Of a stretch of 64,000 bases of DNA, positions 11,711 through 23,639 are shown one piece after another. Below the pieces are notes generated by a model that was not told the origin of the DNA, did not search any database, and saw nothing but the letters and a program-made list of their open reading frames with translations. Source of the DNA: Smittium mucronatum (lineage: Eukaryota; Kickxellomycota; Harpellomycetes; Harpellales; Legeriomycetaceae); assembly GCA_001953115.1 (NCBI GenBank), contig LSSL01000273.1, forward strand, positions 38,392 to 102,391, given 5' to 3'. Numbering within the stretch: the first letter of the stretch is position 1; each line of letters starts with the position of its first letter. The position numbers were made by a program, and so were the translations under genes.

Positions 11711-13018
11711 TTTCAATCACTAAAATATAATAATTGAACGCGGGGAGTAAAAAATGATATGCTATTGAAATTCAAATGAACTATTTATTTTGTATTAGAA
11801 ATATCCTCAGTGTAAACAAATAGTTGAATCTAGAAACTTATTAGTGAATTTACGCGTTATTTTTTTATTTAGCCAGTGGATCTATGTCTTTTGAGATCAT
11901 GTTTATACTGATTGGCCGTAAAATGCTGGGCCCCCATCAAATTAAGATAGCTGGGGATTTTTATTCGTGTAAAAACAGACGTCAAGGTACCAATCCTGCT
12001 ACTGAATAATGAAACTAAAAATATACTGATTCTTTCTGGGTGGATCTAACATTAGCAGACATCAAATGCAATCTAGTTGAATCATGAATCGTGATGTTGA
12101 ACTCTTTAACTCCATAGTGCTATATTTCACCTCGATTTGCTAAAATTTGAAGAGTTTATTTAAATTTTTTTGATTGTAACCAACATAATGAAAAATTGTC
12201 TAAAACTATTAGCTATGTGGTATAGATATTATCAGCTGAAATTAATGCATTAAAGTTTAAATGATACAATGCGGCTTTGTCCAACTACAGATAGATATTT
12301 TTTTATTAAATTAATATATTCAAATACAATTGGTTAAATAGCTATAATTAAGGAACAATTTATATCAGCCTTGACGGTAAAAACGTTCATTTCGTTTCTT
12401 CGTCCTTTCAAGACTAGCAATGCAAAAATGGGTCTCCATTTTCCACCATTATACTGAATCAGTTTTAATTAATGCCTATAATTGGATAGACTTTTAAAGG
12501 ATCAATTAGAATAAAAGCAATTTGCATAAATGGGAGATTCTCTTTGAGAGCAGACACTTTCCTAATTTGGAAATACATAGCTATGAAATCTTTCAAAATT
12601 ATTGGTTGATCTTGAATGTAAAATTACTAAAATAAATCATTTATTGGAAAATTTATAAAATTTATTGGAGAAATTATTTTTCTAAACTAATTGGCTTTGC
12701 GGTGATAAATTCTACAGTAACCAATGGTTTACACAGTAAAAAAAAGTATGGTTTTAAAAAGTATCTCCCAAATAGAGACTAACGTAATTTGAGTAAAAAA
12801 ATGGAGCTAACATATATCAGGCCTCCAAAAGAACCAATAAAAGTAAAGCAGCTCTTGAAAAATACTAGCTCAACAAAAATAATATATTAAATCTCAAATA
12901 AATTTTTGACTGTTTCATGAGTATAGTGACAATTTTTTTTAGTTTAAACGACACATTTATATATATCGTGCCCCATAGATTACATTTCTAAAAAAATTAA
13001 ATTCTATCAATAGTTAAA
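11711..13018. other. Divergent intergenic region between the SARNP-like and NSUN-like genes
   Basis: These 1.3 kb should contain the promoters of both flanking genes. I see no clear motif. The part from 11,870 to 12,450 is slightly less AT-rich than its surroundings but has no continuous protein-like frame. From about 12,545 it resembles a block at 28,610 (separate entry). Confidence 0.45.
12545..12835. repeat. Diverged dispersed repeat, copy 1 (partner at 28,610)
   Basis: Several short blocks occur in the same order and at similar spacing near 28,610-28,870: TTTCCTAATTTGGAAATA, a TTATTGGAAA…AAATTTNTTGNAG block, an ATTGG-TTT-GCG-TGATAAA-like block, ATCTCCCAAATA and ATATCAG. The copies are clearly diverged. 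No coding potential was seen. Confidence 0.4.
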
Positions 13019-14628
13019 ATGGAAAATACTCTCGAATTTAATTCCAAAGAAGTTAAAGGTCATTCTCAAGATTGGTCAAAGCAAATTTCTTCCTTCTACA
13101 AGAGTATTGATGTCGATTCTGATATCTATAATTGCCTAGAAAATCTCCCCAGATATGTCAGGGTCGTTGGTTTTGATTATACCATAATCAATGGTTTCCC
13201 TCATAACTACAATGACAATCCTTCAAAAAGATTAAAATCTGAATCCTCTCAAAAAATTGAAAGGGGAACAAATACTCTAGAAATGAATTTTTCCAAAGAT
13301 ACGAAATATTTAGAAAACATCGCAAAACAGTTACAAGCCCAAATTCACTGTAAAGTTTCTCTTTCTCCAACAATATTGGGAATTCTTCGAATTTCAGATG
13401 GAAAAGCCAAAATAAATAACACTGATTTGTAATTTTTTTTTATATCTTTTATCTAAAATCAAATAATCATATAAGCGGCTAATCTAATCTATAAAATTTT
13501 TAGGTATAAAACAGGAAAGGTATTTTAATTAACATTAAATAAAATACTATTTAGTAGATGTTGATCTTTTTTGTCTTTCTCCGCTTTTAAAAAAATTAGA
13601 TTATTGGTATTGATCTTAGCTCTGTTATAACTGCAATGAGTTTAGAAGTTCATCCGAATGACCACGTCCTTGATTTATGTTGTGCTCCAGGAGGAAAACT
13701 GCTGCTTATTGCTGACTCTTTGCAAAAAAACGGCCCTCCCTCGAAAAAATCTTTTGGCACCATTACTGGCGTTGACATATCTCAAAAACGCATTTCGATT
13801 TGCCAGAGTTTAATTAAAAAATCAAATTCAATGGCAAAAATACGTGTACGTTTATTTGCTACAGATGGTACTACTTTTAAAGTCCCTCCTCCGGATGAAA
13901 ATTGGTGGGATTTTAATCATTTAAAAAAAAATCCTCCTTCCAAGCCTAATGGTTTACAAGAACCAAAGATATCTAAAACAGAAAGCTCTGTTTTAAAGCC
14001 CTTTTTCTCTTCAAAGCTACTTAGAAATATATCCACTCCAAATTCTTTAGCAAATAAAAAATATTCTAAAGTTCTCGTTGATGCTGAATGCTCTCACGAT
14101 GGATCACTGATACATTTGGAAAAATATATAAACACTTCTTCTGGTTCCTTTGCTAAATTGGACGACGAATTTCTCACATACGATCGATTAAAAAATGTTT
14201 CAGATCTGCAATATAAACTAATACTCAACGGTTGGAATAATTTATGTGTCGACGGAACGCTGATCTACAGTACTTGCTCGCTTAGCTATAAACAAAATGA
14301 GCTCGTTATAGCCAAGTTTATGGAAAAGATAATTATGGACCATAATTCAGAGTAATAACCTTTACTTTCAATCCCGACTTACTAAAAATAACGTATATAT
14401 TTTTTTGTGTTTAGTTGCATTCCATCTATAGTGCCTCTCCATCATTCTTTATTAATAAGCAACCATTTCAGCAATTCTAAATTATTCTTGGAAAAAGTAT
14501 ACAAAATCTACCCGAAATCTGATTTCCCTTGGATAGATTCTTTAGAAAATTGTGCAAGATTGGATCCAAGATTTTCAGACACTTCAGGGATGTTCATTGC
14601 AAAAATCATTAAAAAAACTAAACTTTAA
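13019..14628 (+). CDS. NSUN-family RNA cytosine-C5 methyltransferase
   Basis: Four exons give 463 aa: 13019-13428, a 16-nt micro-exon 13504-13519, 13600-14351 and 14415-14628. All introns are GT-AG and the phases close. The N-terminal part holds the LPRYVRV block usual before the catalytic core. Exon 3 starts with GIDLSSVITA and the SAM-binding motif I DLCCAPGGK (residues ~167-175), then GVDIS. The two NSUN cysteines are present: motif VI as DAECSHDG (Cys306) rather than the usual DAPCSG, and the catalytic motif IV as YSTCSL (Cys368). The C-terminus has the LDPRFSDTSGMFIAKI block typical of this family. The product should transfer a methyl group from SAM to C5 of a cytosine in tRNA or rRNA. 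I cannot fix the subfamily (NSUN3-6 or a fungal group), so no symbol is given. It ends 39 bp from the stop codon of the convergent cyclin gene. Confidence 0.85.
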
Positions 14629-14667
14629 ATATTTATAATTCTTTTTCAAAAAAAAAAAACGTGTACT
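14629..14667. promoter_or_regulatory. Shared 39-bp 3' junction of convergent genes
   Basis: Only 39 bp separate the NSUN-like stop and the cyclin stop on the opposite strand. The stretch contains a run of A around 14,648-14,659. No room exists for two separate 3' UTRs, so each transcript must either end almost at once or run into the other gene's coding sequence. Confidence 0.6.
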
Positions 14668-16978
14668 CTAAATCCTTTTAAAATCAGAGATATTAATAAC
14701 ACTAGGTTTTTGATAAACGTCGTCATTTCCCAGCTTAGTCAACAATACCTTTTCAGAAATCTGCACATAATTAGATTCTAGTGATGAGTTTGAAAAGTTT
14801 GACTCCAATGAATATATAGGCGACGACAATGCAGACAGTTCAGAATCAGTACTTTTGGATTTGCTTCTAATCCTTGCGTTCACAAAATTGCTTGTAGAAT
14901 TGTTATCACCCACTTTGGTTAATTTAGCGTCGCTAATCACCTTATTTCTATGCGCCTGGTAATCTACATCCGTTTTTAAAAGCTCCAGACCCAAAAGCTT
15001 ACAATCTTGTTCGGTAGGTTTTCGTACAGATACTCTTTTGGAAAGAAAGGGTATTCTTGAAAAATCATCGTATATCGGACGACTAGAGTTGTTGGCAGCT
15101 ATGTTAGATGAATCCCTTCTATTTCCAATGCGGCTGCTGCTCCTGGGAGGGATCGGTGATCCAATCTTGTTGCAAAGATTCTGCCCTCCTCTTTTTAAAT
15201 CAATTTTATAACTTGGAATTTGGAATGAAATCAAATCAAAATTATTCTTATTTGGATTTATGTCACTTCGTGTGCAAATTTTTGCAATTTTATCGGGTGT
15301 TTCAGACTCTGCCAATTCCATTCTTGAGTATATTTTAGATAGTTCATCGATTTTCCTGGAAATATCGGGATTATTATGTTCTCCTAATGACGGCTCATTC
15401 CAGTCATCAATCATAGTCTTGTTTGATGTATTGCTATCATTCCTGATGCCCGACTGTTTCGAGTAAATCAGTGGAATTGGAAACGGGTTGCTTATAACTA
15501 TATTACTAGAGCCCGATGAGGCTTCTGAATTTGTATTTTTGGTACCGTACCCTTGATACTTATTCTCCTTACGAGCATCCTGATTGATAGCAGAGTTTTC
15601 TGGAATATAAAATAATGTATTATCGTGCTTTTTGATGTATTTTTCATTTTCAGCATATCGCTTTTCACGCTTGAGCCCAAAATATTTAGAATATGGGGTC
15701 GTTTGAAGAGTAGAATAGTCGAGATGATGAAAAGATTCAGATTTGTCTAAAGAAGGATACCTCTCCTTACTAGTAACTCCATCGCCATCAAATCCAGTTT
15801 TAGATGGCGTTACTAGACCCACGCTTGAAGCTGATGTGCTGGCATTCATCGTTTTTTCAGACCCTAAACTACTCTTAATTCGACTCGATCCCAGAGAGCT
15901 GACAACACTAGAATCACTTGATTTGTATCCGGGAGTACTTGCAATAAACCCTCCAGATCCACTAATCTTGGAATTTGACAACTCTCCCTGTTTAGATTTT
16001 TTTAAACTCGTCTTGTATATTGATCGGTTGAGTGATTCTAGTAGGGTTTGGCCCTTAGGACTCCATGCGAGATTTGATATGGTGGGTGCATCGGCTAAAT
16101 CGCAGCATTCAAATGCCAAAAATATTTGGTTCCTGTAAAAAAACTTTATACCAAGTTCTTCCAAGTTAATGTCTTTTTTAATAAAAGAAAAACGTGTTTT
16201 TTTTGGGCCAGAGTTGCTAAAAGTGTTCTGAATTTGATCTGTTCCTATTCCATTGGAAACCTCCGGGCTTCCATGGTACTTTGAGTGCCAGTAATTTACT
16301 AGTTTGGCTTCAAGAGCTGCGATCCATAAATTCCATTCGTTTCCAGAAATATAAAGGTCATATCTCAAGAAATACATAAACTCAAGCTCCATTCGGTTGA
16401 TTTCAGCAAGTGAAAATATTTCATGAGATATCGAGTACCAGCTATTGTTGTGATATGCATCATCATACAAGTATTTGGTTGCTACACACAAAGATGCTAT
16501 TATTAAACGGTACGATGAATTTGGTGACCCCACCATTGCTGGGTTATTGGCTTTCACTCTTGTCAGGTACAGCATTGCCAATGCTAGACATGTTGCTGGA
16601 GTGCTTGTCCGTTCAACAAGTTTAGTAATAAACCCATTTAATGGCGGGATAGAATGTGTAGTTTTAGTATTTGGCTGATTATTTTTCTTAAATATTCCCA
16701 TTGTGGTCCGAATATTTTGCGAATCAGACACCACTTTTTTGGTATTTTGGGCTGTAAATAGTTCAGAGACTAACACCTCCATTATTTCTATATCATAATA
16801 CAAAATTTAGGACTTATTGTTAGTATTTTTTGGAGAGAGAGAACTTACCAATCAACTGAGTATTAAGTATAATTTTATCCTTTTGACTCGTCATCGGAGG
16901 TTTTTTTTTAGCCATTGCTGTCCCAAATTTGCCAAATTTGGAACTGTGGTGTTTTAAATCTTTACCAGAAGACAACAT
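14668..16978 (-). CDS. Pho80/Pcl-type cyclin with long Ser-rich tail
   Basis: Two exons give 749 aa: 16978-16849 and 16787-14668. The single 61-nt intron has a GTAAGT donor and a perfect TACTAAC branch site. Residues ~44-55 (EIMEVLVSELF) and ~90-195 form a cyclin box of the Pho80/Pcl class, with the family's PATCLALAMLYLTRV and SYRLIIASLCVATKYLYDD blocks and an FLRYDLYIS-like end. Such cyclins activate Pho85/CDK5-type kinases in phosphate, glycogen and cell-cycle control. The remaining ~550 residues are low-complexity, rich in Ser and Asn, with many SP/TP dipeptides, so they are probably disordered and phosphorylated. Exon 1 was added because a large in-frame exon starting at 16,803 has no conserved start, while the splice restores LIEIMEVLV. 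It is convergent with the NSUN-like gene. Confidence 0.88.
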
Positions 16979-18511
16979 TGGCAATGCTGCGAAACTGTTG
17001 ATATTCGGGGAAAAGATAAATATGTACAGAAGTTCTTGTTTATTGATGTTTTAATTGATACGAAGTGTGAAAATGTAGGCGTATAAAATAGTAAAAAAGA
17101 CAGTATCACCTTTATAAGATAAGATATAATAAATTAATATAGAAAATAAACCGTTAAAGTCATAAATTCAATAAATAATTTTGAATCTAGACTGAGATAA
17201 TGCGGGGAAAAAAAAGATCGTTCCAAAAAGTATAAATTACAGAGCTAGTAATAACCAAGTAATAAATAGAGATAATAAACCCTTTTTCTTTTTAGTAAAG
17301 AGAAAAAGGCTTTTACAAAAAGGAATAGATACAAAAGTATTTAGTATACTGATTGTCAAGATGTATCTAGTAATGCTTAAAGTCTTTTATATAAATTAAA
17401 ATATACTTCTATTTCCTCTCAATATTGCATATTCAGAAAAGTTCCAGGTACAGTAACTCAAACGTTCAAGTTTAAAAATACAGTATCTTAGAGTCCTAGT
17501 ATGTATAATATGGATTTCTTGTTAAAAAAAGGAATGGGGTTATTCTTGGTTACTTTAGCCCACAAATATAAATTATCTTAGAGTGAAGGGAAATAAAAGA
17601 TGGTTGAATGTTTTATAAACAATAGCGATACAAGGTTATATAGAATGTGGGTATTTCAGTATATCTAATTTTTAGACTTTCTTAAATTATATATGCAAAT
17701 GTTACTATTTACCAAGACTTTGTGACCCATTGTCCACGAAAATTGGATCTATGTTTTACAAAAGAGAATTGGACCAGACTGTTTATTAAATATTATTAAT
17801 TTATAAGCCTCTTTCATCATCATAGCTTCATCAAGTACGGCATTAGGGCAAAGAGGAAGAAAAAACAAATTAATATGAATGTGTTTTCATTATAAAAGCA
17901 TTCCACTCAACAAACTTTCTCAAAAACACTCAGGGCTTCTCTTGTAGCCTAAGATATGTATTGCCATTATTTACATCAGTTTAGATTTTATTATCCTTTT
18001 AAGGACAATGATACTTTTCATAATTTAAAAATATAAACAATCAATAACATAACATAACAATTGTTTCAATTTAACAATGTCAATTGGTTAAATCTAATTT
18101 CCCAGTACATTTTACACATAATTATTCTTGAACAAGATAAAATCATAGATCTATTATGCATACCACTTTTGTTATGAACCGGTAAAAATTTCAAGAAACA
18201 AATTTTAAATCACTGAACGTTCGTCATTAACAAAATTACTTTTGAAATTATTTTTCAAACAATATATGGCTCAATGTAATTTATATTTATTAAACTTAGC
18301 TTAAACTATTGGGCAAAGCATAAAAAAAACATATTTACTCATTTATTAAAAATCACTTGTTCATTCGAAACGTTCAGCAAAAATTATATTTGGAAAAAAA
18401 ATTCTGAAAACGGAAATTAACTTTTCGGAAAATGAGAATTTACGCGAACACGCTTTCCTAAACAAACATTTTGTAATCAAGTCGATAAAAGTAATGCATC
18501 TTTACTTGGAA
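16979..18511. other. Intergenic DNA upstream of the cyclin gene and downstream of PLAA
   Basis: 1.5 kb with no supported gene. It must hold the cyclin promoter and the PLAA 3' UTR. At about 17,281-17,310 CCTTTTTCT and AGAAAAAGG form a 9-bp hairpin stem. No other structure was seen. Confidence 0.5.
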
Positions 18512-21500
18512 TTAAGCTGCAGGTACACCCCCCTGAATTTCTAGGATTGATTCTAAAAGGATAGTTATTGATTAATTGGTGTATTACACGTAAAATAAAT
18601 TTTAACATAATCAAAATGGGTTTCATTTTACCTGTGGTTGTTGCTATTATTCCAGATCCATTGATATTTAATAGGTTCTTAAGAGAATTCTCAATGCCAC
18701 TCGAATTAAGCTTTTCTGAAAATGACGAATCGCTTTTAACTGCTGGGGAGCTAGCTATTAACATTAAAATCCCTGAAGTATTAACTAATCTAAACAAAAC
18801 ATCATTTTTTCCCCCACCCGCTTCGTTTGAAATATATTCTTCCTCTTGTAAAAGTAATGTCTCCATATTCAAAAAATCCACTGTCAGATCAACCAACCTA
18901 GAATACAGTTCGGGGACTGATACCTCTGAATCAGAAAACAAATTCGGGTTCTTCGAGATCAGTATTTCATTATACAAAAGCAATGAGAAGTTCATCAAAA
19001 AGGATGAAATTCCTAATTTTGTATTTTTATTTGGGTTTGATTCAATCAATAGTTTGCAAAGAGATAACAATCCCATCCCCCCCAAAACAATCTCATTTTG
19101 TCCATTAACAGAATTGAACATGTTTACAATTAAACGTAAGGCCATAATAGCTCTAACCTGTATACCATCTGTCTTTTTGTTTTGGAAGCCATATTCAATA
19201 GCACAGATATTTTCAATAAATATATCTATCCTATTACCTGATAGAAGATTGTTTTTGATATCTCCCTGAAAGTAATTCTTACATACAAGTAGTCTAATGA
19301 TATCTAAAAGGGGATATCTGTACTCGATTGGCCAACTTTTGGCACCCTGCAGTATTTTTAATATGCCTGATGTTAGTTCTTGATCAGAAACCGACTTTCC
19401 TGAAAGTGCATTGGTTACACTCCTTATCGAGCTCATATCTAAGGTGCTAAATGCTAGATCATTGGATTCTGATTCAACTTTGGCATTGAACTCATCTAAC
19501 TTTCTGTAAATAGCGTCTGGATTACCCGAGTCCATAACTATATACTTTTTCTAATTTGAAGATTAGAAGACTTTAGATATGCTTTAAAATGGAAAACTAT
19601 TTATGCAAGTTAAATTTAATTATTTTTTTAAAAAATCTTACAGGACAAACATATTTATCTATTTTAGCTTGGGGTTTTGGTTTTGTAGTATTGCCATCAC
19701 CAGACAAATACCTGGAGCCCCCAGTAAAGGGGTCACCATTGGAATTTTCGGAACCAAATTGGGTAGAGTTCAAGTTTCCAGAAACGTATCTGGAGCTTCC
19801 TGTGAGAGGATCACCTTTAGTTGGGGCAGGCCCAATCTCGGAATTTTTTGAGTTTGTTATTATAAAGCTAGCAACTTCATCCAAATATGTATTACTAAGT
19901 TGGTGCTTGTTAATAAAGTTCTGAGCTGCGGTGTATGGGTTTTCTATGTGAAATTTATTTGATTAAAAGGTTATAGCTGGCTAGTAAATCCATTTTTTGA
20001 AAAAAATAGTAACGGATAGATATATACATAAACTTTGAATAAAAAATGAAAATTTCAAGTACAGTGCAAAATCTTTAATAATTCTTTTTACCTGAACAGT
20101 TATAGGGTAATTTTTTAATAGGTTTTCCATCTTCCAAATCAACTGAGAAAACATAATCATATTCTTTGCCTTCATAAAGCTGTTTCCTTTCTTGGCCTAT
20201 AGCATCAGTTACCACGCCAATTTTCATCCAGCTATTCAATGAGGCATCCCATTGATATGCCTCTACTTGGCTCTCATTTTTCACCATTATGACTTGTTGA
20301 TCCTTATTACCTGGTATAAAGAAAAAAGTTATAAAATAAGACATAAAGTTTGAAAAAGAAAATACCTGGCTCAGTCAATCTTTCAAGACCAGGTAGCTTA
20401 TCAGTGTTGATGTCGGTCTTTGTTTTCCTATTTTTTCAGTAATAAAGATAAAGAAATTAGTTTGTGTTTTAAGATCAAAAATTAGAACGTTGTACTTGGA
20501 CTCAGCAAAGTTGGAATTTGCCTCATTGAAGGTATTGAGGGTGCTAGAATCGGCATATCTATCTTTATTTCTTGTAAATACATAAGCATTATCATCACTG
20601 GTGCCACATACAATGTCACCGTTAGATATTGTGGAAAGGCACCATATCGATGTAGCAGGCAAAAAGATAGTTTGAACATTTTCTCCATCTATTAAAAAAA
20701 TAAATATTAGGGATATCGATAGGGCGAATATTGTGAAATTTACCTCTCCATATTATTATAGAGCGATCCTCGGAAGAAGAAGCTAATTCACCAGTGGGCA
20801 GGAGAACAATTGAATAAATAAATGAACTATGGCCATAAAGTTCCATTAAGCAAGAGCCATCAACATCCCAGACTCTGATTGACCTGAAAAAACAGTTATA
20901 ATATGCCATATTTAAAAACGACATAGTTCTAAATATAAAAAAAGTTACCCATCGTTTCCAGCAGAAGCAAAACTTCCATTTTCAAGATCTACGAGAGCCC
21001 GAACACAATCTGAATGACCAGTGTAGGTTTTCACATGTTTTCCGTTAACCCATCTACGGATGGTTTTATCAGCTGACGCTAAAAAATAAAATAAGAAGCT
21101 GTGTATTTGGATTAAGATAAAATAAGTATAAAAGGGTACCAGTGAGAATTGAATCGCTGTTAAATTCTATCACTCCCCATACTGCATAATCATGCCCAGT
21201 TAGAGTGTACTGAGTTTGAAAGTTTGTCCAAACTCTGGCTGATCTAAAATCATAGGTTTTAAAAATAATTTTTAATTTGAAGCCGTTGTAAGGTGATAGG
21301 AAATCTTTAAGCCAGAAACAATATTGGATAGGTACTTGTCCCAAGAACCAGAAAGGATTTTCCCATCCTTTGTCGTTGATAAAGTACAGACGTTATCGGT
21401 ATGGCCAAGCAGGGTATAAATGGGAGCGGAAAAGTCTTGGGTGTCCCAGACGTAAATAATTTTGTCAGAGCCTCCAGTGACGACAAAATCTATTTTTTGA

Positions 21501-21881
21501 TACAACAATTAAAAAAATGGAAAATTGAGTTGTAAAAAAAAGAGTATTAATACAGCTTTGGGAAATTCTTAAGATGGTGACGGAATTCACGTAGGCATTA
21601 TGTGATATTAACATTTTTTCCATAGAAAAATTTGTAGGGCCTTGACGATCCCATACTCCGCCAGTTCTATCTCTGGAGACGGTTATGACGCAGTCTTCAT
21701 TTAAAGAAGCTATTCCCCTAACCTAAATCGAGAAGTTTACGAATGCAGGTAAAAAGGAATGAGCATGAAAAAATATTGACAACATATAGACATTGTATTG
21801 CCTAGAATGAAAGAGTAGTATGAAGGAACATACATCATCCTGATGGCCTGATAGGATAGCTGACAATTTGAACATTTCCAT
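18512..21881 (-). CDS. PLAA: PLAA/Doa1/Lub1 ubiquitin-binding WD40-PFU-PUL protein
   Basis: Twelve exons give 810 aa: 21881-21834, 21722-21554, 21489-21336, 21243-21140, 21078-20949, 20883-20744, 20688-20496, 20427-20366, 20310-20092, 19943-19642, 19550-18632 and 18552-18512. All 11 introns are GT-AG (55-148 nt) and every phase matches. Residues ~1-290 are WD40 repeats forming a propeller (KIIYVWD, KSARVW, KTIRRW, SIRVWDVDG). Next come a PFU domain (~325-430; VEAYQWDASLNSWMKIG, KKLPYN, NPYTAAQNF), two DP-[LF]-TG-x-SRY motifs, and an armadillo-type PUL domain (~490-805) that binds Cdc48/p97. The family recruits ubiquitinated clients to Cdc48 and keeps ubiquitin levels up. The last intron is inferred: without it the frame runs on with a non-conserved tail, with it the protein ends …EIQGGVPAA. 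A second Met lies two codons after the start. Confidence 0.9.
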
Positions 21882-23639
21882 TTTAAATGAAATTAGTTTT
21901 GGTGGTATTTACTAAACAAGGATGCTTTTTTACAGCTTAAGTGTTTGTATATTAACGATTTTAACCCGAATAATTTTTGAAAATTCATCAACTATATTTC
22001 TGCTGGAATTATAAATATGGCTCAGCCTATAAAATAGCACAAAATAGAATGTCGTAAAAGATGCTTTCCTTTAACTTCCTATAGTTGCTTTGAAGCTTTA
22101 GTTTGGTCAGAATTGTCTTTAGCCCTTTCTGGACCCAAAAGCGTATTGAGTTCCCATAGTTGTAATTTACCATTTTCATTTGCAAATATAAAAAATAAGC
22201 CAATAACAATAGCCAATATTTAATAATGACGAATAGAAGATATTGAAGTACGCAAATAGGATTTCAATGCATCTTTAGGCCCAGAAAGGGAAATATATCA
22301 CCAATGAATCAACGATATCTAAATTCGTTTTTTTGATCACCTGCCAATAAAACTTCTTTTAAAAATACTAGTTTTTTGCTCTTTGAAACTAACCCGCAAA
22401 ATATTACCAGCCCTTATCCAGATTGACAATTGTAGAAAATGGAACGATTCATTGGTCATCGATATTTGTATTTGAATAGTACTTTTAGATTAGGCTAAAA
22501 TATACATTCTAGTCAAATTGTATCAAAAACAGTCAATTTACAAAAATTGCTGTCAATCAGTTTCAAAATAGGGCATCTTTTATCTTAGCATGTTATTTAA
22601 TCAAAAATTTCCAACTTATTTGTGGATCTTCTAGGTTGGGAGATGTTTTATTCACCAATAAAGAATATTTTTACATGGTTAGTGTTAATCCAGCAGCAAA
22701 ATCCATAAAGGCTGGACAGGATCTCAAAATTTTCTCGGGTTTAGGGAGAACTGGACAGAGATGGTAATCGCCTGCTATTTTCAATCGCGTTTTATGTGAA
22801 TATTGGGATGTTTTTTTTATCGGGAAAATTTCTTTGTTCGCTTTTTATTCGTCATTTAAATGACTTCAAGTTAATATCTGGTTGGTGAAATCCGTTAGCG
22901 GGAAAGCTGTCGTAAACGGAGGTAATGATTTAAATTAATGGCATTTTTACAATCTTTTCAGAAGATACATTCTTTCGTTTTCAAATCTAGGCTTCTATAA
23001 TAAAAAAAATATGGAAATATAGGTAAACTTTACTTTGTGAATATTTATAATCGCCTCACATAATAAAAAAATATTTGGAATTTGGAATCAAGATAAATGA
23101 AACTATTTAAAGTTACCAAATTTGATATAATTTTCTTGTTAATGTTCTTAAAAGTTCAAGTTGAGATTGCTCAAAATTCGAGTCGATTTTCACAGTTGAT
23201 TTTTATACATTTTATACATAATGATATTTTTTTCCATTGCAGCTTCGCTTGAAATTATTCATCATTAATTTAGTTTTTTATTTACAGTCTATCTTAAGCC
23301 CGCACCATAAACTTAATTAAATCCACATATTTTAAACTTTTGCTGACTTGAGTAAAAAAAATAATATTTGGTTGCTATTGATAACATGCACCCCATTTTC
23401 AATCTATCTACTACTTTTTTTGGGTAATTTTGATAAATCAATAAATTTTATTGAAATCCGAAATTCTTTTTCAATAATTTTTTTTTAAATAATCTAATAC
23501 ATGAGCACTCAATTTTATTGGCTTTATGTTAAATTGGGCCTCAATTAAACCAAAAATTTCTAAAAAAAGGGAAAAGTGGGATGTGGTGTTGGCCTAAACT
23601 TTCGGAGATTCAACTCCGTCAAACAATAATAACACTTGG
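21882..23639. other. AT-rich intergenic DNA upstream of PLAA
   Basis: 1.75 kb containing the PLAA promoter at its left end and no supported gene. The part from 22,620 to 22,940 is slightly richer in GC, but I could not recognise a protein or a repeat in it. Confidence 0.45.

Noticed and set aside
15743..16138. Plus-strand open frame of 131 codons inside the cyclin gene
   Set aside because: It is the antisense shadow of the cyclin coding sequence and shows no motif of its own.
18568..19269. Plus-strand open frame of 233 codons inside PLAA
   Set aside because: It is antisense to the PUL-domain exon, whose frame is conserved and spliced.
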